From: Varroa destructor
Taxonomy: Eukaryota > Arthropoda > Arachnida > Mesostigmata > Varroidae
Assembly: GCF_002443255.2 (NCBI RefSeq)
Contig: NW_019211454.1
Coordinates: forward strand, 61,670,823 to 61,734,822
Reading direction: 5' to 3'
DNA: 64,000 bases
This document shows positions 25,401-40,400 of this stretch, one piece after another; positions within the stretch are counted from its first letter, which is position 1, and each line of letters opens with the position of its first letter. The position numbers were made by a program, and so were the translations under genes. The notes under the pieces are model-generated. The model saw only the letters and a program-made list of their open reading frames with translations. It did no database searches and had not been told where the DNA came from.

Positions 25401-28400
25401 TACTTACTTTTCACGGAGAGCTTAATCACTCTGCTAACACCCGAGCCGACTCCGTTGTTCGCTTCACAGAGATAAAGCCCCGCATCGCGGGCTTCTACCG
25501 AGCGGATGGTTAGCGTTCCATTCATGAGAATGTGGATGTGGGAGTTACTGATAATTGTTCTGTACTGGGCCGTCGAAGTATCTGATTTAGGTTCTGAAAT
25601 GTCAAAGTTGAATAGATAAACGTTAGTTGATAATTCTCGAAGCCTCCATGTTTGCCTATGTTCGATCTCCGTCTAGCGGAAAAGTAAGTAAGCCTAAAGC
25701 AGTCGTATGTTTATTAGTGCTTTTATATATAAGAGATGCATAAAGGTTTCAGTACGTACAAACCTATTGATCAACGTCATAAACAAGCTGAATCTGACAC
25801 ACAGTTTAGGCAGAATTGCAATTCAAGTAACTATCATGGGTTCTAATACATGGGCGTGTGATGCCGCCCAGCGCCGAGACTATTCGAGCTTCGACATAAG
25901 TAGAAACTGGCGTTATGTGCTAAGCTATCAACTCATAATGATCATTGAGATATAGTAACGAAAACATCATTTCAGCCACAGTGTAGCATACATTGTTGCC
26001 AACAACACTGGCAGCTTCAGTAATATCAGTCCTCTGATATGTTTTTATCACTACTGAATTAATTTTGGAAGGCTTGTGGAGAGCGAGGCGACGCGATTTT
26101 TCTAAATTGTTCTTTGGCGTATCGTCTTCTCTTTGCTACCTGAAAGGCTGTTGTTTCGAATGAATGTAATTGGATTTATTTTCTGGACAGATGTCTACTC
26201 GAATACGATGGTCTAGCCAGCCACAACATGATACACCGTCCACCCTCCATGAGCCGCACATCCTCGCTATCGCTGCTGGCTGCTGCGTCTCCAGCATGGC
26301 TATGTTCCTGGCTAGTGCTCGCTGTCGGTGTCCTCCCAGATCGGTTGCCTACCTTTACACCAACTACACAGTAAAGCTACTGCCACCATTTCCATGTAGG
26401 ACTATGCCTCCGGAGGGCCAAGCTTCTAGGAACAAACACTAGGCCTCCAAATAATCTCTGTGTGTTCCCGACGCTTGGAATAATAATATACGGCTGGGTC
26501 GGCGAGGGCCAGTAACACTGAAGCCAACGCACTCCCAGCTCTAACGTCAGATCTGGATTATTTCAGAGTGAAAAATCTCTCCTAAGTTATAGAAAGTGCG
26601 CATTTTAAAGACACTCGTTCAGTTTTACCACGTTCGTACACCCGCATTTTCCGCCAGCTTTCCGTCACACGCACATACACGAATGTTACACGCGGACTGT
26701 TTACTATATAACGCTGGGTTAGATGGAGTCTGTTAGACAGTTACCGGCAGGCGGTGGCGGCAGGAACTCGTCAAAGACAGGAACTCTTGTTTGAGCAAGT
26801 CTTGTTTGGTGCCTATTGTGTGCACGTGTCTGAAGTGTCTAACATATAGGAATGGACGACACAGACGAAAGTTCTGCCTTCAGGCGTTTTTGGAGAACGG
26901 AGGAGAGAAGAATAGAAAAAAACATCGAGAGAAAGACAAGACTTCGAAAAGATTTGCCATTTCTTAAATGGGATCATTGCAAATAGATTATAGAGTAGTT
27001 CGTCCGGGTGCTACTTGCACTCGAGGTGCTGGATAGCATTGAGGGTACTAGAAGTTGGGCAGATAATTTGGGCAGCAATAATAAAGAACAGTTTCCCAAC
27101 TGGTTGGTTTGAACTCGTCATATAACCTATATAGATATCTGCGTCGGTTAACAGCCAGTAGTAACATTGCAATGAACATAGTGATTCCTCTAAGTAGCTT
27201 ACTTGGCTTGCTTACAAAATTAATTTTTATACAACTCTTCATTACTTCGCCTCTTAAGTGAAGTCATCCAGCTGACAATGTTACTAAATTACATAGAGAT
27301 CATTCGCGATATAAAATATCATACTTAAGCCTCGTATCGTACCTTATCCATAGTGTTTTCCTATCAGTTTTATACTACAATTTACTTTTACACTTTAAGC
27401 TGAGACTGATATTTTCTGACCACGCATATCGAAGTATCCTTTTGTTATTAGCTTATTGAGAACACAAGTGCGCGTTACGCATCAATTGCAAAATGTTCTA
27501 AAAGAGAATCGCCTGTCTCGTTCTTCTTCGCCTACCTGAAGCGCTTTTCCAGCGGATGTGCGGCTGAGGTACGCCTGTCGCCTGACAATCGATTGAGACG
27601 CTTCTTCCAGTGATAGCGATCGTGTCTCTGGGTTCAACGCGCCATTTGGGCACCACCTTGACGACTAACTGCGTACTGTGCTCCGCGTAAGCATAGTCAT
27701 TCGTGGCTCGGCATGTGTAGTTGCCATTGTGTTTTGAAGTGAGTTTCTTAAGAGTGAGTGTTGACAGGAAGCCGTCATCGGATCCCAAGAAGGCCATCTC
27801 CGGCGTGTCGTGCTGCGGGATCAACTGTCCGTCCTTGTACCACGTGATGTCAACGGGGGGATCGCCAGAATGCACCAAACATGAAATGCCCGCCCGCATA
27901 CCTTCCTGGAGGTTGGGCAGGAAATTGAACGGCGTAATCTGGGGACCGGCTGAATTTAAGAAGCAAACAGAGGTAGACTTATATATGGGTTGTTCATATA
28001 TATATATATATATATATATATGGCTGCCATATAAGATAGTTCAGCCATGTATATATATATATATGGCTGAACTATCTTCGACCATACCAAACAACTGCTC
28101 AAGGCTTTTCAATGATTTAATATTACATATGTTTCAATAATTTTATATTCGGGTTCTGATAATCTGAATTATACCCTAAAACAGCGTTATTTTGGTATGT
28201 TCAATTAACCTGTTACTCAATTACAGCTGAATCTTCATTCCCGGAGTAACTGCCCAGTGATCCGATCTGACTCAGACTTTCGTACCCGTCCAACGCGCAG
28301 ATGGATTCGTACGTTGACAAGTTGTAGTTCTAGTTGGGACCCACGCTCCGGTGGGCTACATTCTGTGTCCTACATGCATACGCTGATGCATCTTAGCTAC

Positions 28401-31400
28401 GACGCTAGGACTCTAAGTGTGGCTTTGAGAGTGGAAAGAGTACGGTATTGGCACGATAAGCTAAAGGAGTAGCTCCAAAGGTAGTTCATTAGAAACATAA
28501 AACTTGATGTGCATATAAATAGAAGAAGGAAAAGCTTGTATCTCATAGCGGGCAGCCTTTTCCCGTTCACTGGACTCGATCAAACTAGCTTAATTGTGTG
28601 GTACAGTGGCGTTTCTGAAGAACGTCTTTGAATCCCTGGGGGGATATATATAACACACGGACAGAGAGGAAAACGACGAAAGTTTAACTAAATGAATGAC
28701 CTTTAAGCTTCCTGACGCCCCTACTATTGTCCAACCGGTAGATCGGGCTCCCTTCAGACCATCTTCTTTCGTTTTCAGCTTATGTCTCTCTTTTTGCTAG
28801 TTGTTCCGACCTGATAAAACCTCACTTCTAGTCGGCGTCGTCAGTAGCTTGAACGGCACTAAGGAACGGCGTTATGACTAAATACAGCTGTTCGATGCTC
28901 AGCGTGGCGGTAGCCATTCTTGGCGTATAGCCCATTTCGCTTCTTGACTCCATTTACGTTTAGATATTATTTGCAATTTGGGGATATCGTTGCTGCCACC
29001 ATCGCTCTGACTACACAGAGTACCACGCCGCAGTATCCTGCCTTGGAGGCCAAAATGGCGGACTTAAATTAAATTTTCAACATTTGACATTTACTTTCCG
29101 GTTGTGCCCGCCGACTAGTCGGCTGGCCGGCCGGTCGGTCGGTCGCTCGCTCGTTGGCTGGATCGTTCATTCTCTTTAAATAGGATGCGAACGAGTCCGT
29201 GGGGATGTGAATGGTTGGTTCTCTTACTAAACGAATCCAGAGCTTCTGCCTGATCTAGGAGACGGGACAAGCAAGGCCTGTTTGTCGCTTCAGTAAAATA
29301 CTCCTCAAAAAAAAAACCACTTGGCCGGGCAGAAAAGCAGCATCGTTAAAGCTATAAAAAGTCAACGAAAAGCTGTGGGCCGAAGGGTAGAGGTGGACGG
29401 ATTGTAATCCAAAAGCATTCGGCAGTAAGCCAAGTCAATACAGCGGCAGTGACTTTTCAAAGCAAGTTTTTGTCTAGTATGCTATGCCAACTGGCTAATT
29501 GGCAAAAAAGCGCCCACAGGTAACAAGGAGTAACTAGGATGCCGTGATAACCATTGCTGCCACAACGCGCGCGCTGATGTTTTACCGAAAACTTACTCAG
29601 GTCAAGACTTCAAAGTTGCCGTTTAGTGAATGACGGGAAGATCGTAACGCTTATGGATTTAGAAAGGTATGAAAGAGGCGGCAGTTAAACACCCCTCGGA
29701 TATACAAATACGACGAACTGTTCATTACCGTCTGAAAAGGAATGCCTGCCTGTCAATCGACAGCCCTTCGCTTGGCCAACGCCTTGAAAATGATGTCACG
29801 CCGGCTACTTCTGGCGTTGGAAGTTCTTGGGGGGCCTTTGGCATTTAGTAGTACTCTGGGAGACTGTTTGCGTATCATGAGAAGTGTAGAAATAAACGGG
29901 GTCAGAGTAGAAGAGAAAGTCGTGCGAAGCTGTGGGGCAAAAACAAGAAGCCGTCTGTCGAGTGACTCATACTCTCATCGTCTGCTATCGTTTTCGTCTT
30001 TCCCATCACAGCCTTTTTTTCTCCTTCTCCTTTGCATACACCTTCTGCCATCTAGGTCCTAGTTCAGCCTTGACGATCTCATCCAAGAGCGTTTCTGACT
30101 ATTGAAGTATTGTTGACGGTGGCGACACGGGCGACAGCGGTGAGAAAGACCACTCGCGCAAGTATCCAAGCGCCCATCCACGACCTAGAGTCGCCTGAAC
30201 TATCGCTACATAGCAGTGTTAGAATTAAACTCTTAGATCTGACAAACCGAGTACACAGGCCGTAAGCGGCAAGGCCACGGAAAAAGGGTCAAAAGTGAGG
30301 CTAGAGGAACAGCCGAATACGGGGCACCAGCACAAGAACAACGAGGAGACAGAGAACGCAAACAGGACATGGAAATACAATGAGAACAGTGCGGTCTGTC
30401 ATGGCTAACCCAAAGTAAAAGCCGTAAGCCAAGCATCAAGTGCAGACGAGAACACGAAAAAAAAAGCAAAAGAGAGAAAGTTAGCTGCAATGCGCTGTCG
30501 AGTAGGATACACCGCCAGAAAAAGCAGTCAAGACTAACTGCAACGGCAGCAGCAGCAGCAGCAGAAAAAGCTGCAGCTGTAATAAAACGACCGAAGACAG
30601 GACAAGAGGCATTTTAACTAAAACTCGTAAAAGCGTTAGTTCATTTTACCAGTCGCAGCAGCAGCAGTAGAAGCGGTGGTAGTAGTAACGGTGGTCTCAG
30701 CAGAAGCAGCTGGTGAACGACATCGCCGAACAAAAGGACAACTAACACGGATGCAACTGCTGTCTACGGCGATAGTGACGGCAATGAACGAGTGGTTACA
30801 ACGACGCTGAGCAGAGGGTGAAAAAGCCGACCAAGAGTAGTGAATGTAACGGGGCCCTGGTTCGTGGACAACGAGACACAGCGAACGTCTTCTGCAGCAT
30901 ATCAAGGAACCACGGCGCCGAGAAACCAGGAACGTAGGGACAGAATACACTTATGAGAAAATGAAAGAAACCAGCGAAGGGAAGGGCCAACAGCCCCGAC
31001 TGAAACGAAGTAAGTAGTCGAAACTGTGTCGTCGTTACAAAAAGAGAAGGGAATGAAGTCAACGTTCTGTACGTCGCTAGATAAAACGGGCAAAAGAAAA
31101 ACCAGCCAACTTGTAAATTTCATTACTTTGCTACGCGAAATGTCCATTCATAGAGGGCATTTTTTTCACGTGCTCACAATTGTCTCGTGCCCGTACGAAA
31201 ACCTTTTTTCTGCTGGAGAGGTTGTTTAGCTACACATGACTATTACCGGCCATGCTCATCCATATCCAGGCAACGTGTGAAGCCATAAACTGTTTTCTTT
31301 ATCGCGTAACCCGTGTACCTCTATTCTTCCATATCATTTACGCGTTTACGAAGTGTTCTTGTATCATAGTTTCGAGTTACGATACAAAGCATTGCTTTAT

Positions 31401-34400
31401 TTCGTCGTGATAGATTCTTCCAATGAATACCTATTCATAGCTCATATATACAACTTACATTTTACCGTGACCGTGATAATATGGCGGACCTGATGGTTTT
31501 TGTCGCCACTTTGTACGGTGCACTGATACCTTCCCTGGTCGGCGTTCCTATCCACCCCATGAATATGGAGAGTCCCATTCTGAATGTGTACTACCTGCCG
31601 CTGGCTAACCGGCAAGCGATTACCTTCTGCAAAACACATTCAAGCATTGAATATATGTTTTCGAGCAACCTATGGAAAAGTTGTCTACCATTTCATTAGA
31701 CAACTTTTCATTCATTTAGCTTCGCATGTTTTTCGGTCGACGATGGACATCGTCAGAGGAAAAGCTTAGTACTGTTAATAGATTTAATTGCAGCTAGACA
31801 AGTCCTCAGGGAACGTCAATCGTAAGCTCACCTAATGACCAGCTGACAGAATCGAAGGGGTAGCCCCCAAAAGGACACTGAAGCTCGAACGTGCTTCCGA
31901 CTAGAGCGGTCATGTTGGTCAGGGTTTGGCGCGTGAATAACGAGCCGTAGACATTGAGTCGTGCGCTGTGGCTTGTACTTCCTACGTAGTTGCTGGCAAT
32001 GCATTCGTAAGCTCCGGAGTCCCGTACCTAATAGGAAACATAGATCATAGTACAGTCATTAGAATAAAATTCTATTGAAGTCACTCTTCTTTTATTATCC
32101 ATTTAGTCGTTTTTTGGAATGAAGCGTTACGACTTTACAGGTCAAGCGTACAACAACCGAGCTTCATGCTCAGAAAACTAATTCTAGCCTGCCACCATAC
32201 CTTCTCACTTACCTCTACAAGTGAGACGTTCAAAAAGCTAACCAGCTCCCCTGGTATCTGGGTCTCAAAACTTCGAATGCGCATCCTAGGTCCATTTTCA
32301 AGCTTCCAAAAACCGTCCAATCTCCAGCTGATTGTTGGTAACGGGTCTCCAGACGTCACGCATTTAAGGGAGATAAAATTCCCCGGCCGAATCGTTTGCT
32401 CGCGGAACACGGACGTCAACGAGGGCGCTTGCTCTAGAAAAAATTACAAAAGGAACAAAGGTGTGAAAATTTTGGCACTACGGAAAACATTGTATACTAA
32501 TTAGATACTTGTATGATGTTAAGAAAGATAGCTTACCCCCAATATGAAGCTCAGCAGTGGCCTGAAGCCAGCCACTTTTCTCGTTGACGAGGCACTGGTA
32601 CATGCCTTGGTCGAGGCGGGTGACTCCATTAATCTGCAGTGAGTAGCGGGTTGCCTCTTTAATACGCCCTGACGAAGTAATTCTTCGTCCATTAAACCTC
32701 CACTCAACTCCAAAGTCGTCCGTGTCCATTGGATTAAACATGGCCGTAACGTTGCAGTAGAACGAGGCGGTGTGTCCGCTCTCGATGCGCAGGAAGCTCG
32801 GGGAAATCGTAAGCAGCTGGTTGCCTGGTGGATGACGACCACAAAAGCGAAAACGGCAGTGTTAGCTATGTGAATAATTTTGTTTATTCTATTTCTGTCT
32901 TTAGCTCTTAAGTTTATATAGATGCAAGGATCTCGCCGTAGGCAAAAAGCACTGCTTTGCATTATAACCAGTTCCTATCTAGTAACATAAGCACACCCCT
33001 CAGAGGCGGGTACCTTGTGGTAAATAGTAGTGCTATATTTCTTAATGTCATTATTACTAAAATGTTGTGAGGAAATTGAGACATTAATTCTCTTCCAACA
33101 GTGTTTTTTTCTTAAGTTATGCTATTCATGAACTGAAGCCACCGTATAATCATGACCTCATTGTGTTGAAAAGGACAGATGTCGCTTTCACTCTAAATTA
33201 ACTCAACAAATTGCTCTTTTGAAACAATTGCAAAAGGTCCTCAATCAGTACTTCGTCTACCTACTCGCTAAGTAGGTCGCCGTTATACATCTATTCGGTT
33301 CCATCTGCACGGACGCGTTCATGAAGCTATATGGCTGACTTAATTTCTTTTCCAAGCTTCAGAGCAGACCTCGGTTAGAAAAAGGTAAGTCGTTTAAATA
33401 TCTTAGTCGCGCAGATGTTAGCCTTTCGCATTATCGATTAAATAGGCCGACTATGTTGATATTTTAAGAGCCGCAACTTTCAAAAAATGTAAAATATCAC
33501 TTCGTAAAGTGTTCAGATCTTCAAGTCAGAGGAAAGCATAGGTCCGCAACGACATTGGAATACGCTATCCCAAAGATAGGTCGGAAGTATCAAAAAGAGC
33601 CGTCGGGAGAACTTTAAACTCTTATGTAGACGCATCTCAACATATGCACAAAGACCCTGTAAAGATAAGTGAAATATTACGCTACATGGGGCTTTGAGCC
33701 GCGTCCGATCCGTGTACACGCAAAGGGCAACACAATGCTTTCCGGAGTCCATGCAGTTCGCAATGGACTTCAGAAAGAACTGCGTGTCTGACGTTCATTT
33801 CTGCCCGCAGGCGCGTGCCCTCTAAAATTGCGGGCACGCACTCTTTGTATTTCCGCCTGTATAGGTCATACGTTAGACTACTGATGTCTATTTGATTCCA
33901 AGTGTCCTACGATAATCCGTTATCAATAGTTCCATTCCCATAAAAATGAGGAGAAGTTTTACTCAGGTGATGCCGCCTTCGTGTACTAATCCTAACCTAA
34001 AAATACAATTCTTTCGTTTAATATTATTCCAATGTTTACTGCACGAATTAACCAGAGAAAATCACTTAGTTTTTAATGGAACTCTATGTAACACGTACGA
34101 ACATATTGGTGTTCTGCAGTTCAGTATGACAAAAAATAGCTTTGCCACGTAAATACGTTGTACAGAATACGTCGACAAGCTTTATTGCTGAAAATCTATG
34201 CGTTTTCTTTCATATTTTCTTATATTGAAAAGTTATGCAACAGTTTCGTCCCTAAAGTAACTTAGTTCAAGTAACGTGTATGGCGTATATTTCTCAAATT
34301 GCCGCCAGCTGTAGTTGTGCTTCGACTGCGATGGCAGTATACTGTTTATGCTAAGGCCTGCTTACGAGTGGACGATTAAGATGAACAGCACCTGTCACCA

Positions 34401-37400
34401 TGAGCAGCAAAAACCAATTTATCTAAACACTTCTTTCAACCGCTACAGACAGAACTTTGGGACGAGATAGCGTTAGCAACAAGTGGTGAAAATATCGGGC
34501 TTCGTACATGATCCTGTGCTCGCACGCTCGAATAGTTCGGTATCAACAAAATGTTTCTTCTAATTAGTAACTAGCGTTTTATGTCACTGATTCAAATTAT
34601 AATTAGGAGATGTCAAGTAAGATAATTGATAATTGAATGGTACGCCGTGACACTTGGTAACGCAGGCACTTCGCCCGCTTATTGCTTCACTGTCACTCAC
34701 ATCGCTCACGTTTTTCGGGAAAATTATGTTTGAGTTTGGAATTACTAAGCTTTTGCTTCCATACTTCCATACGCAACGTTATTTTTGTTTGAGAACGTAT
34801 AGATATATTTTGGCAACAAGCACGTTGGAATACTTACCTCTAACAATAAGCTTCATAGTCACTTGGGTCTCTCCGACTTCATTAAACACCATGCAGACGT
34901 AATTTCCGGTGTCAAGTACTTCGGGTGCGTTAAACTGAAGAACGCCATGCAACTGCTCGATTGTTGCAGATGTGATCGGTAATAATTTTTCCTCCTTTTT
35001 TCGGTACCACCTTTAAGTAAACGAGTTAACTACCATATCCAGTGACAATAGTCGGCATTAACTAAATGGAGAAAATATAGCGTGAAGCATTTGAATAAAG
35101 TTCAATCGGTCAACCCAAATGTGGCGACCCGTCCCCCTTTTACAGTTGGTCAAGGCCTACAAACTACTACAGATCACGCCTGGATACCATTTTTCAATAT
35201 ACTTGCAGATAGCCTTTACATTTGCAGGACAAAATGACGTTTCATATTATCAGTAGACTTATAGATATTTCTTTTATGCCTATTCTTACCGTTCCCGGTC
35301 AAAACAAGCAATATTTAAAAAAAGTTATTGAGATTTCCGATAACGCTTCAATACATAATACAATTAATAAAAGAAAGATTTTGCAAACGGTCACATTGAT
35401 CCATAAGAGTAGGTTTAGTGTTAAAGCTGCAAAAGATACCGATACAGGGTGACTTCGTCGTCGAACTTTTGACACTCACGACAATCTGTTTCACACACAA
35501 ACCGGACATAGATATTGAATGAAGCATACGTCCTGCTACACCTTCATTCTACCGGTTCGCGTTTAGTAAGCCAACAGCCTACATCAACGCGAATCCGAAA
35601 AGGCCTCCTTTTTCCGTATGTGTTAATGCATATTACGATTCCTTTTCATTTATGCATGTACAAATCGATCTTTGGATGAGTCGCGAAGGGAGTTTCCTAT
35701 TTGCGCTGTTTGTCCAACGATATTAATGCGACCAAACGGAGAATGTGGGTTGACGGCCCGTAGCCTGGCGAGCAAGTAAGAACGAACGAAGGAACCAGCG
35801 CGGTGAAGCGTACACAAAAATTCTGTGTTGACAGTACGCTAACGCGCCCGGATGCTGTACGTCTGCATAGAAACGCTCCGGAAGTGGTCGCTCTGTAACC
35901 CACAAACGCGTTTGAACAAGTTACGGCCTAGCCGGAGCAAGGCCACAGCAGGCCAAATGCACTCTGAAATGGTACGCCGTGACATTTGGTAACGCAGGCA
36001 CTTCGCTTGCTTATTGCTTCACTGTCACTCACATCGCTCACGCTACTTTGTGGCCCTCTTCGGTTGCTACTGGGGCTAGGGCTGCTTAAAGCGCGTTTGT
36101 TACTCTTGGACGGCACCGCAGGCAGCACGCCCATTGGGGAATCTTTCTGACAAGTTCAATAAAGCCAACTTCGTGTTTAGCATCACGGCCTATTTCCTAT
36201 TTTATCCAAATTTCGCCCAACTCCGTGTCTCTTGGCCCTACATTCTTATGCCCTCTCCTCCCTCCCACCGGCCGTCCTCTGCTGGAGTTTTCCGGTCCAT
36301 CCATACCCCACACGACTTTAGGTTGCTTGGCTTTCCACTCGGTCGAGCTAACATGTGGGAGCACTTCGTCTTTTACGTTAAGCATCAGCGCAGAGGAGCT
36401 TTTTCTCGTAGCAAAAGAAGACGTTACTCTTCTGCTGCTGCCACTACGACTGCGGCATCACGCTCAGAGTAAGCTATTCGCAGTCCTTAGTGGGCGCAGA
36501 GTAATCAGCGTTTAAAAAGGCTTCCTTTTTCGCGGCGTCGGTTTTTCCTCAAGATTCCGTTGCCAGCGGAAGGAGGTCGGTTCTGTGAACGAAGCGCATG
36601 TCAGCCATCAGTGAAGTTATAAGATTTTGGACGGTAGCACTGGTGCTGGCTCAATGGATACCTTCACGTTGTAACTCACATACCGCATAAGATGAGTGTG
36701 CATGACTCTCGTCATATGGACATTTATAGATAATTCGCAAAAATAAGCTTCCGACGATTACCTACATTTTGAAATAGGTATTTCTATTACAGACAAACAA
36801 AATAACTGTGCTTCATTTCTAGCTCAATTCTAACTCTTCATAACTGCACATGCAAACAGCTGTAGTGGTAATGCGTACAATAATGATACACCCGTCATAA
36901 TTTGTGCGAACGTTTTGCATAGACGCGCAAAAAACGAGCTGACTGCTTTTATGTATTGCGATGTGACTATTTTATACCCAAGGCACCCTGCACAGAACAT
37001 CTCAAAAAGGAACCGAAGCAAGCAAAAAAGGATAATGAAAGGATAAGAAAGGATGCTCCCTGGAATTTTGCCGTCCCATAGCCCTTTCACGCTCATCTCT
37101 TGTCTTGCGCCTCTGGCATCTCTCTAAGCCGTCGAAGCTGCTGACTGAAACCGTTAGAGCACACGCACGTCGAATCGACCGAATGAGACCTGCCGGTTGA
37201 ATTGTGAATCGCTCAGTTTATTGTCTGCTTGCTGATACCCCCTCCCCCCCCCCTCTGTGTAGCGTATGAGTATGAGACAGATCTGAAGGGCTCCGTGCGT
37301 TTTCCAAGGAAGATGTAATTACACCGAAGCAGTGCCACATCTGGGCAGAGACAGACTCGAAGGGCGTCAAGAATGACACCTGGTGATACGCAGACGGAGC

Positions 37401-40400
37401 CTGGAGACGAGAATTGGTCTGCAGATACACATAGGCATCGACGACGTTTTCGACGGACAACAAAAGAGAACCAGATACAGACAGAAGACAGTGGAAAGAC
37501 CGTGCTCTAGGACAGCGGCAAACGGCAACGGATAATGAATCGGTGATATGCAACAGACATACTGAGCTGTTCCTGATCCATGACTCCGAATAAACTAACA
37601 TATTAGTGTCTCTATGACTGCCTGAAGCTGCTTGAAGGCTATACCCCAGCCAGCTGGAGAACTGCAGTGATCGTATAGAGAGGACAGAGGACAAAGAAAG
37701 AATGGCGGGAAATAACGACTAAGCTTTGCCTAGTTGACTGAACTTACGGAGTAGTAGGTTAATTATGTGGACTAGGAAGATAGGTTCATCTCAGTTTAGC
37801 ACGCAACAAGTTAACTTTGACTTCCATGACAAGAGTATTAGATGAGACGATGCAAGTAATACGATGATAGATGCATTATTTATGAAATGATCGAGCTTTC
37901 ATGCAAAATGGGCTAGATTTTTGTCCTTTACTCGGGGTGGAATCATTTTCCGCGAGCGAATATATGTAAGAAAAATCTTTCAAAATACAATATATGGCAT
38001 GGGTGTATATACGATACGAGATCTGTTCATGCTCTAGGACATCATTTCTGAGGTATGTGACATATTAGGCCGCTGTTCCGCAACAGGTGCATATAAACGA
38101 CAACTGAATCACTCTAATATGGCTCTAATCAAATTCGGTGGCGAAAAAAAGGAATTAATTACGTTCATGATTTGATTATATAGGTATGTCTTACTATTAA
38201 AATTCAAGTAAGGCAGTATTATTATTTGGCATATTTAATACCTGGACTGGAATAATAACTTACCTGATGTCGTAGCAAATCTATTATTCCATTTTTGCGC
38301 ATGCGCTGTCTTGTAACTTTAACTGTGAACACCTATTTGTAAATTTATGCGTAATAGCGATTAAAGCTAGCTCAACTCGGCGATAGGATGCAATTGAAAA
38401 GTGGGCCGATTTACGCTTGCTTGAAGATTTATCAGAGGATCAATGTAGGGTGCATTGATAAACGTCTTCCGAGCCGACAATAACTAAAAACAATGAGTTC
38501 CTTTTACTCCTTAATATCACCAATTTCTAGTTCGGATTAGCATCGCAATGAGGACTAGTAAAGGTCTAACGGACACAATAGTGATCTTTCATCTAAACAA
38601 GCACGTATTCTCACATGGTCCCAATTTTACTTGTCTCTATAAAGGTTCCTAATATTTTGCACAATAAACACAAATGCTAAAGTAACCCCGTGCCTTAATT
38701 ACTTGTATTGATCGTTTTCATTACGCATTAGTATTAGGATTTGCTTTATTGTGCGATCCCTTTCCCTCCCTCATCCTCTCTTTATTTTAACTGTTGAAAG
38801 GAGTAGTCACCGTTTGGGTCAATGCCGGCGTACAACCTTACTCACTGATATAGTAGAGTTTCTCCAGTTACTCAAAGGGCCCTTGGAGTCGTTTCCGAGC
38901 TTCGCTTTGAAGACTATGGCGTCAGCCTTTATATCGTATTCGTTGGTTGTGTTAACAGCCGAATCCACTGTAACAGCAAGCAGCTCAGGGAAGAGGGATC
39001 TCGAAAACCCCACTTATTCAGATTCCGATATTCGTTTGAGGAGCAGCAGGCTGTTTAGTAAGCGAGCAACTATAAGCAGCACGGCCTTCAAAAAACGGAG
39101 AATATATAAGGATACCGGCTATCCGTGCGTTACCCGTCGATGCCTTTAGTTCCCAACGTTTCAGCCAACGAAATGGGAAGTGTATTACTTGTAATAAAAC
39201 AAGCCTTTCCTTATGACTCTCTCCCGTTTTCTTTCGCCTCATTCTGTTCTTTTCGTCTGAGTCCTTGTCCCTGCGTGGGTTTACGTTGCGCCCCCTTCTT
39301 TCCACATCGTCCTTCTCAGAGTCACAACCCCCATGGAACACGCAACTCAATGAACCGCCGGTTGTAAAGCGGAAAAATGGGAAAGGATAATCGGCGCATC
39401 GTGGACACACAATTATCCTGGGGACGTGCGGAATGACGTATGGGCCTAAGCAGCAGGCAGCCAACGCCTAATTCAGACTAGAATTGTCTAGACTGCACAT
39501 TTAAAATGCTAAAATACAGATTGGAGAGCTCTTACCAGAAAAGTGCAAGGAGCTGTTTAAAGGGGCGCTAGACTAGTAGTGTGGGGTAGGCGAGAAAAGA
39601 CAAGGATGGACGACAATGAAGAAGACGGCCAGCAGAAAAATCCGAGTAGAACATAAATTATTCCGAATTGTCTTCCCCAGAGCTTATTACTTTTTACGCT
39701 TCCAGCAGTTGAAGCAGTTGAAATATATTATAATAGAGTGGTGGCATGTTTGAGCAGTATTGATATGGGAAAAGTCACGGGCATTCGTATCTTCTACTGA
39801 GTCCCCTTGCTTTGTCCTGCTCAGGCCAGGAGGTCCACTATTGCTGCCAAAAAGGGTCCAGCAATACCTAGGCTTCTACTAATGCCGTACTAACGTACTG
39901 GGTTGTCACGTTCATTCCCAAAGATTTCAGACGCTGTTTTATTTGAGATGGTTTGTGAGTCAGAAGATCCTTATAACAATTTGTTCTAAATTATCTTAGC
40001 CATTTCGATCTGTGTAACAAAAATGCAAATAATAATAACGTAGTGAAATAAAATTCGTATAATGTTAACGATGCAGTTAACTATGCGACCCCCAACCGAG
40101 AGTTTTGGCTTTTTCAGTCACCATCTTTTAAACGAAGCAAAGAATCTGCTGTGCTGGAAGGGTCACCTTTTCTGCATGAATCAAACATGTGTGTCGCTCG
40201 AAATTTTTTTTAAAACTCAAAAAAATCAAGCTCAAAAATCTCCTGTTATTAGTCATGTTATTTTGTTATAAGCGAATGGACGGCCTTCGAACCGTTCGAT
40301 GATATTCGGTTGTCTCCGATGTATTCTTAGTATTCTACAGTAGTCGGGACACGTAAGTGATACACAAGTAATTAGATTGGTAAAGCAGGGGTCAGGGGCA

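Larger units (their letters stand above)
27950..31458 (-). other. Intron between Ig6 and Ig7
   Basis: 3.5 kb. It contains an AT microsatellite, a perfect hairpin (28,033-28,078), a GGTC-rich tract (29,118-29,161) and CAG-rich plus-strand tracts (30,546-30,564 and 30,655-30,669). I looked for duplicated Ig7 exons on the minus strand and saw none. Confidence 0.6.

Noticed and set aside
37218..37694. 158-codon minus-strand open frame
   Set aside because: Ser-rich composition reflects a purine-rich plus strand; no domain, no homologue recognised, no splice support.
39018..39464. Kunitz-like pattern on the minus strand (CADYPFPFFRF ... SLSCVFHGGC)
   Set aside because: Only three cysteines fit loosely, the middle one is shifted by two residues, the last two cysteines are absent and the rest of the frame is low-complexity Arg/Lys. 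Probably coincidence.
40261..40320. TTCGAA with short complementary flanks resembling a tRNA T-arm
   Set aside because: No acceptor stem, D-arm or anticodon arm can be placed around it.
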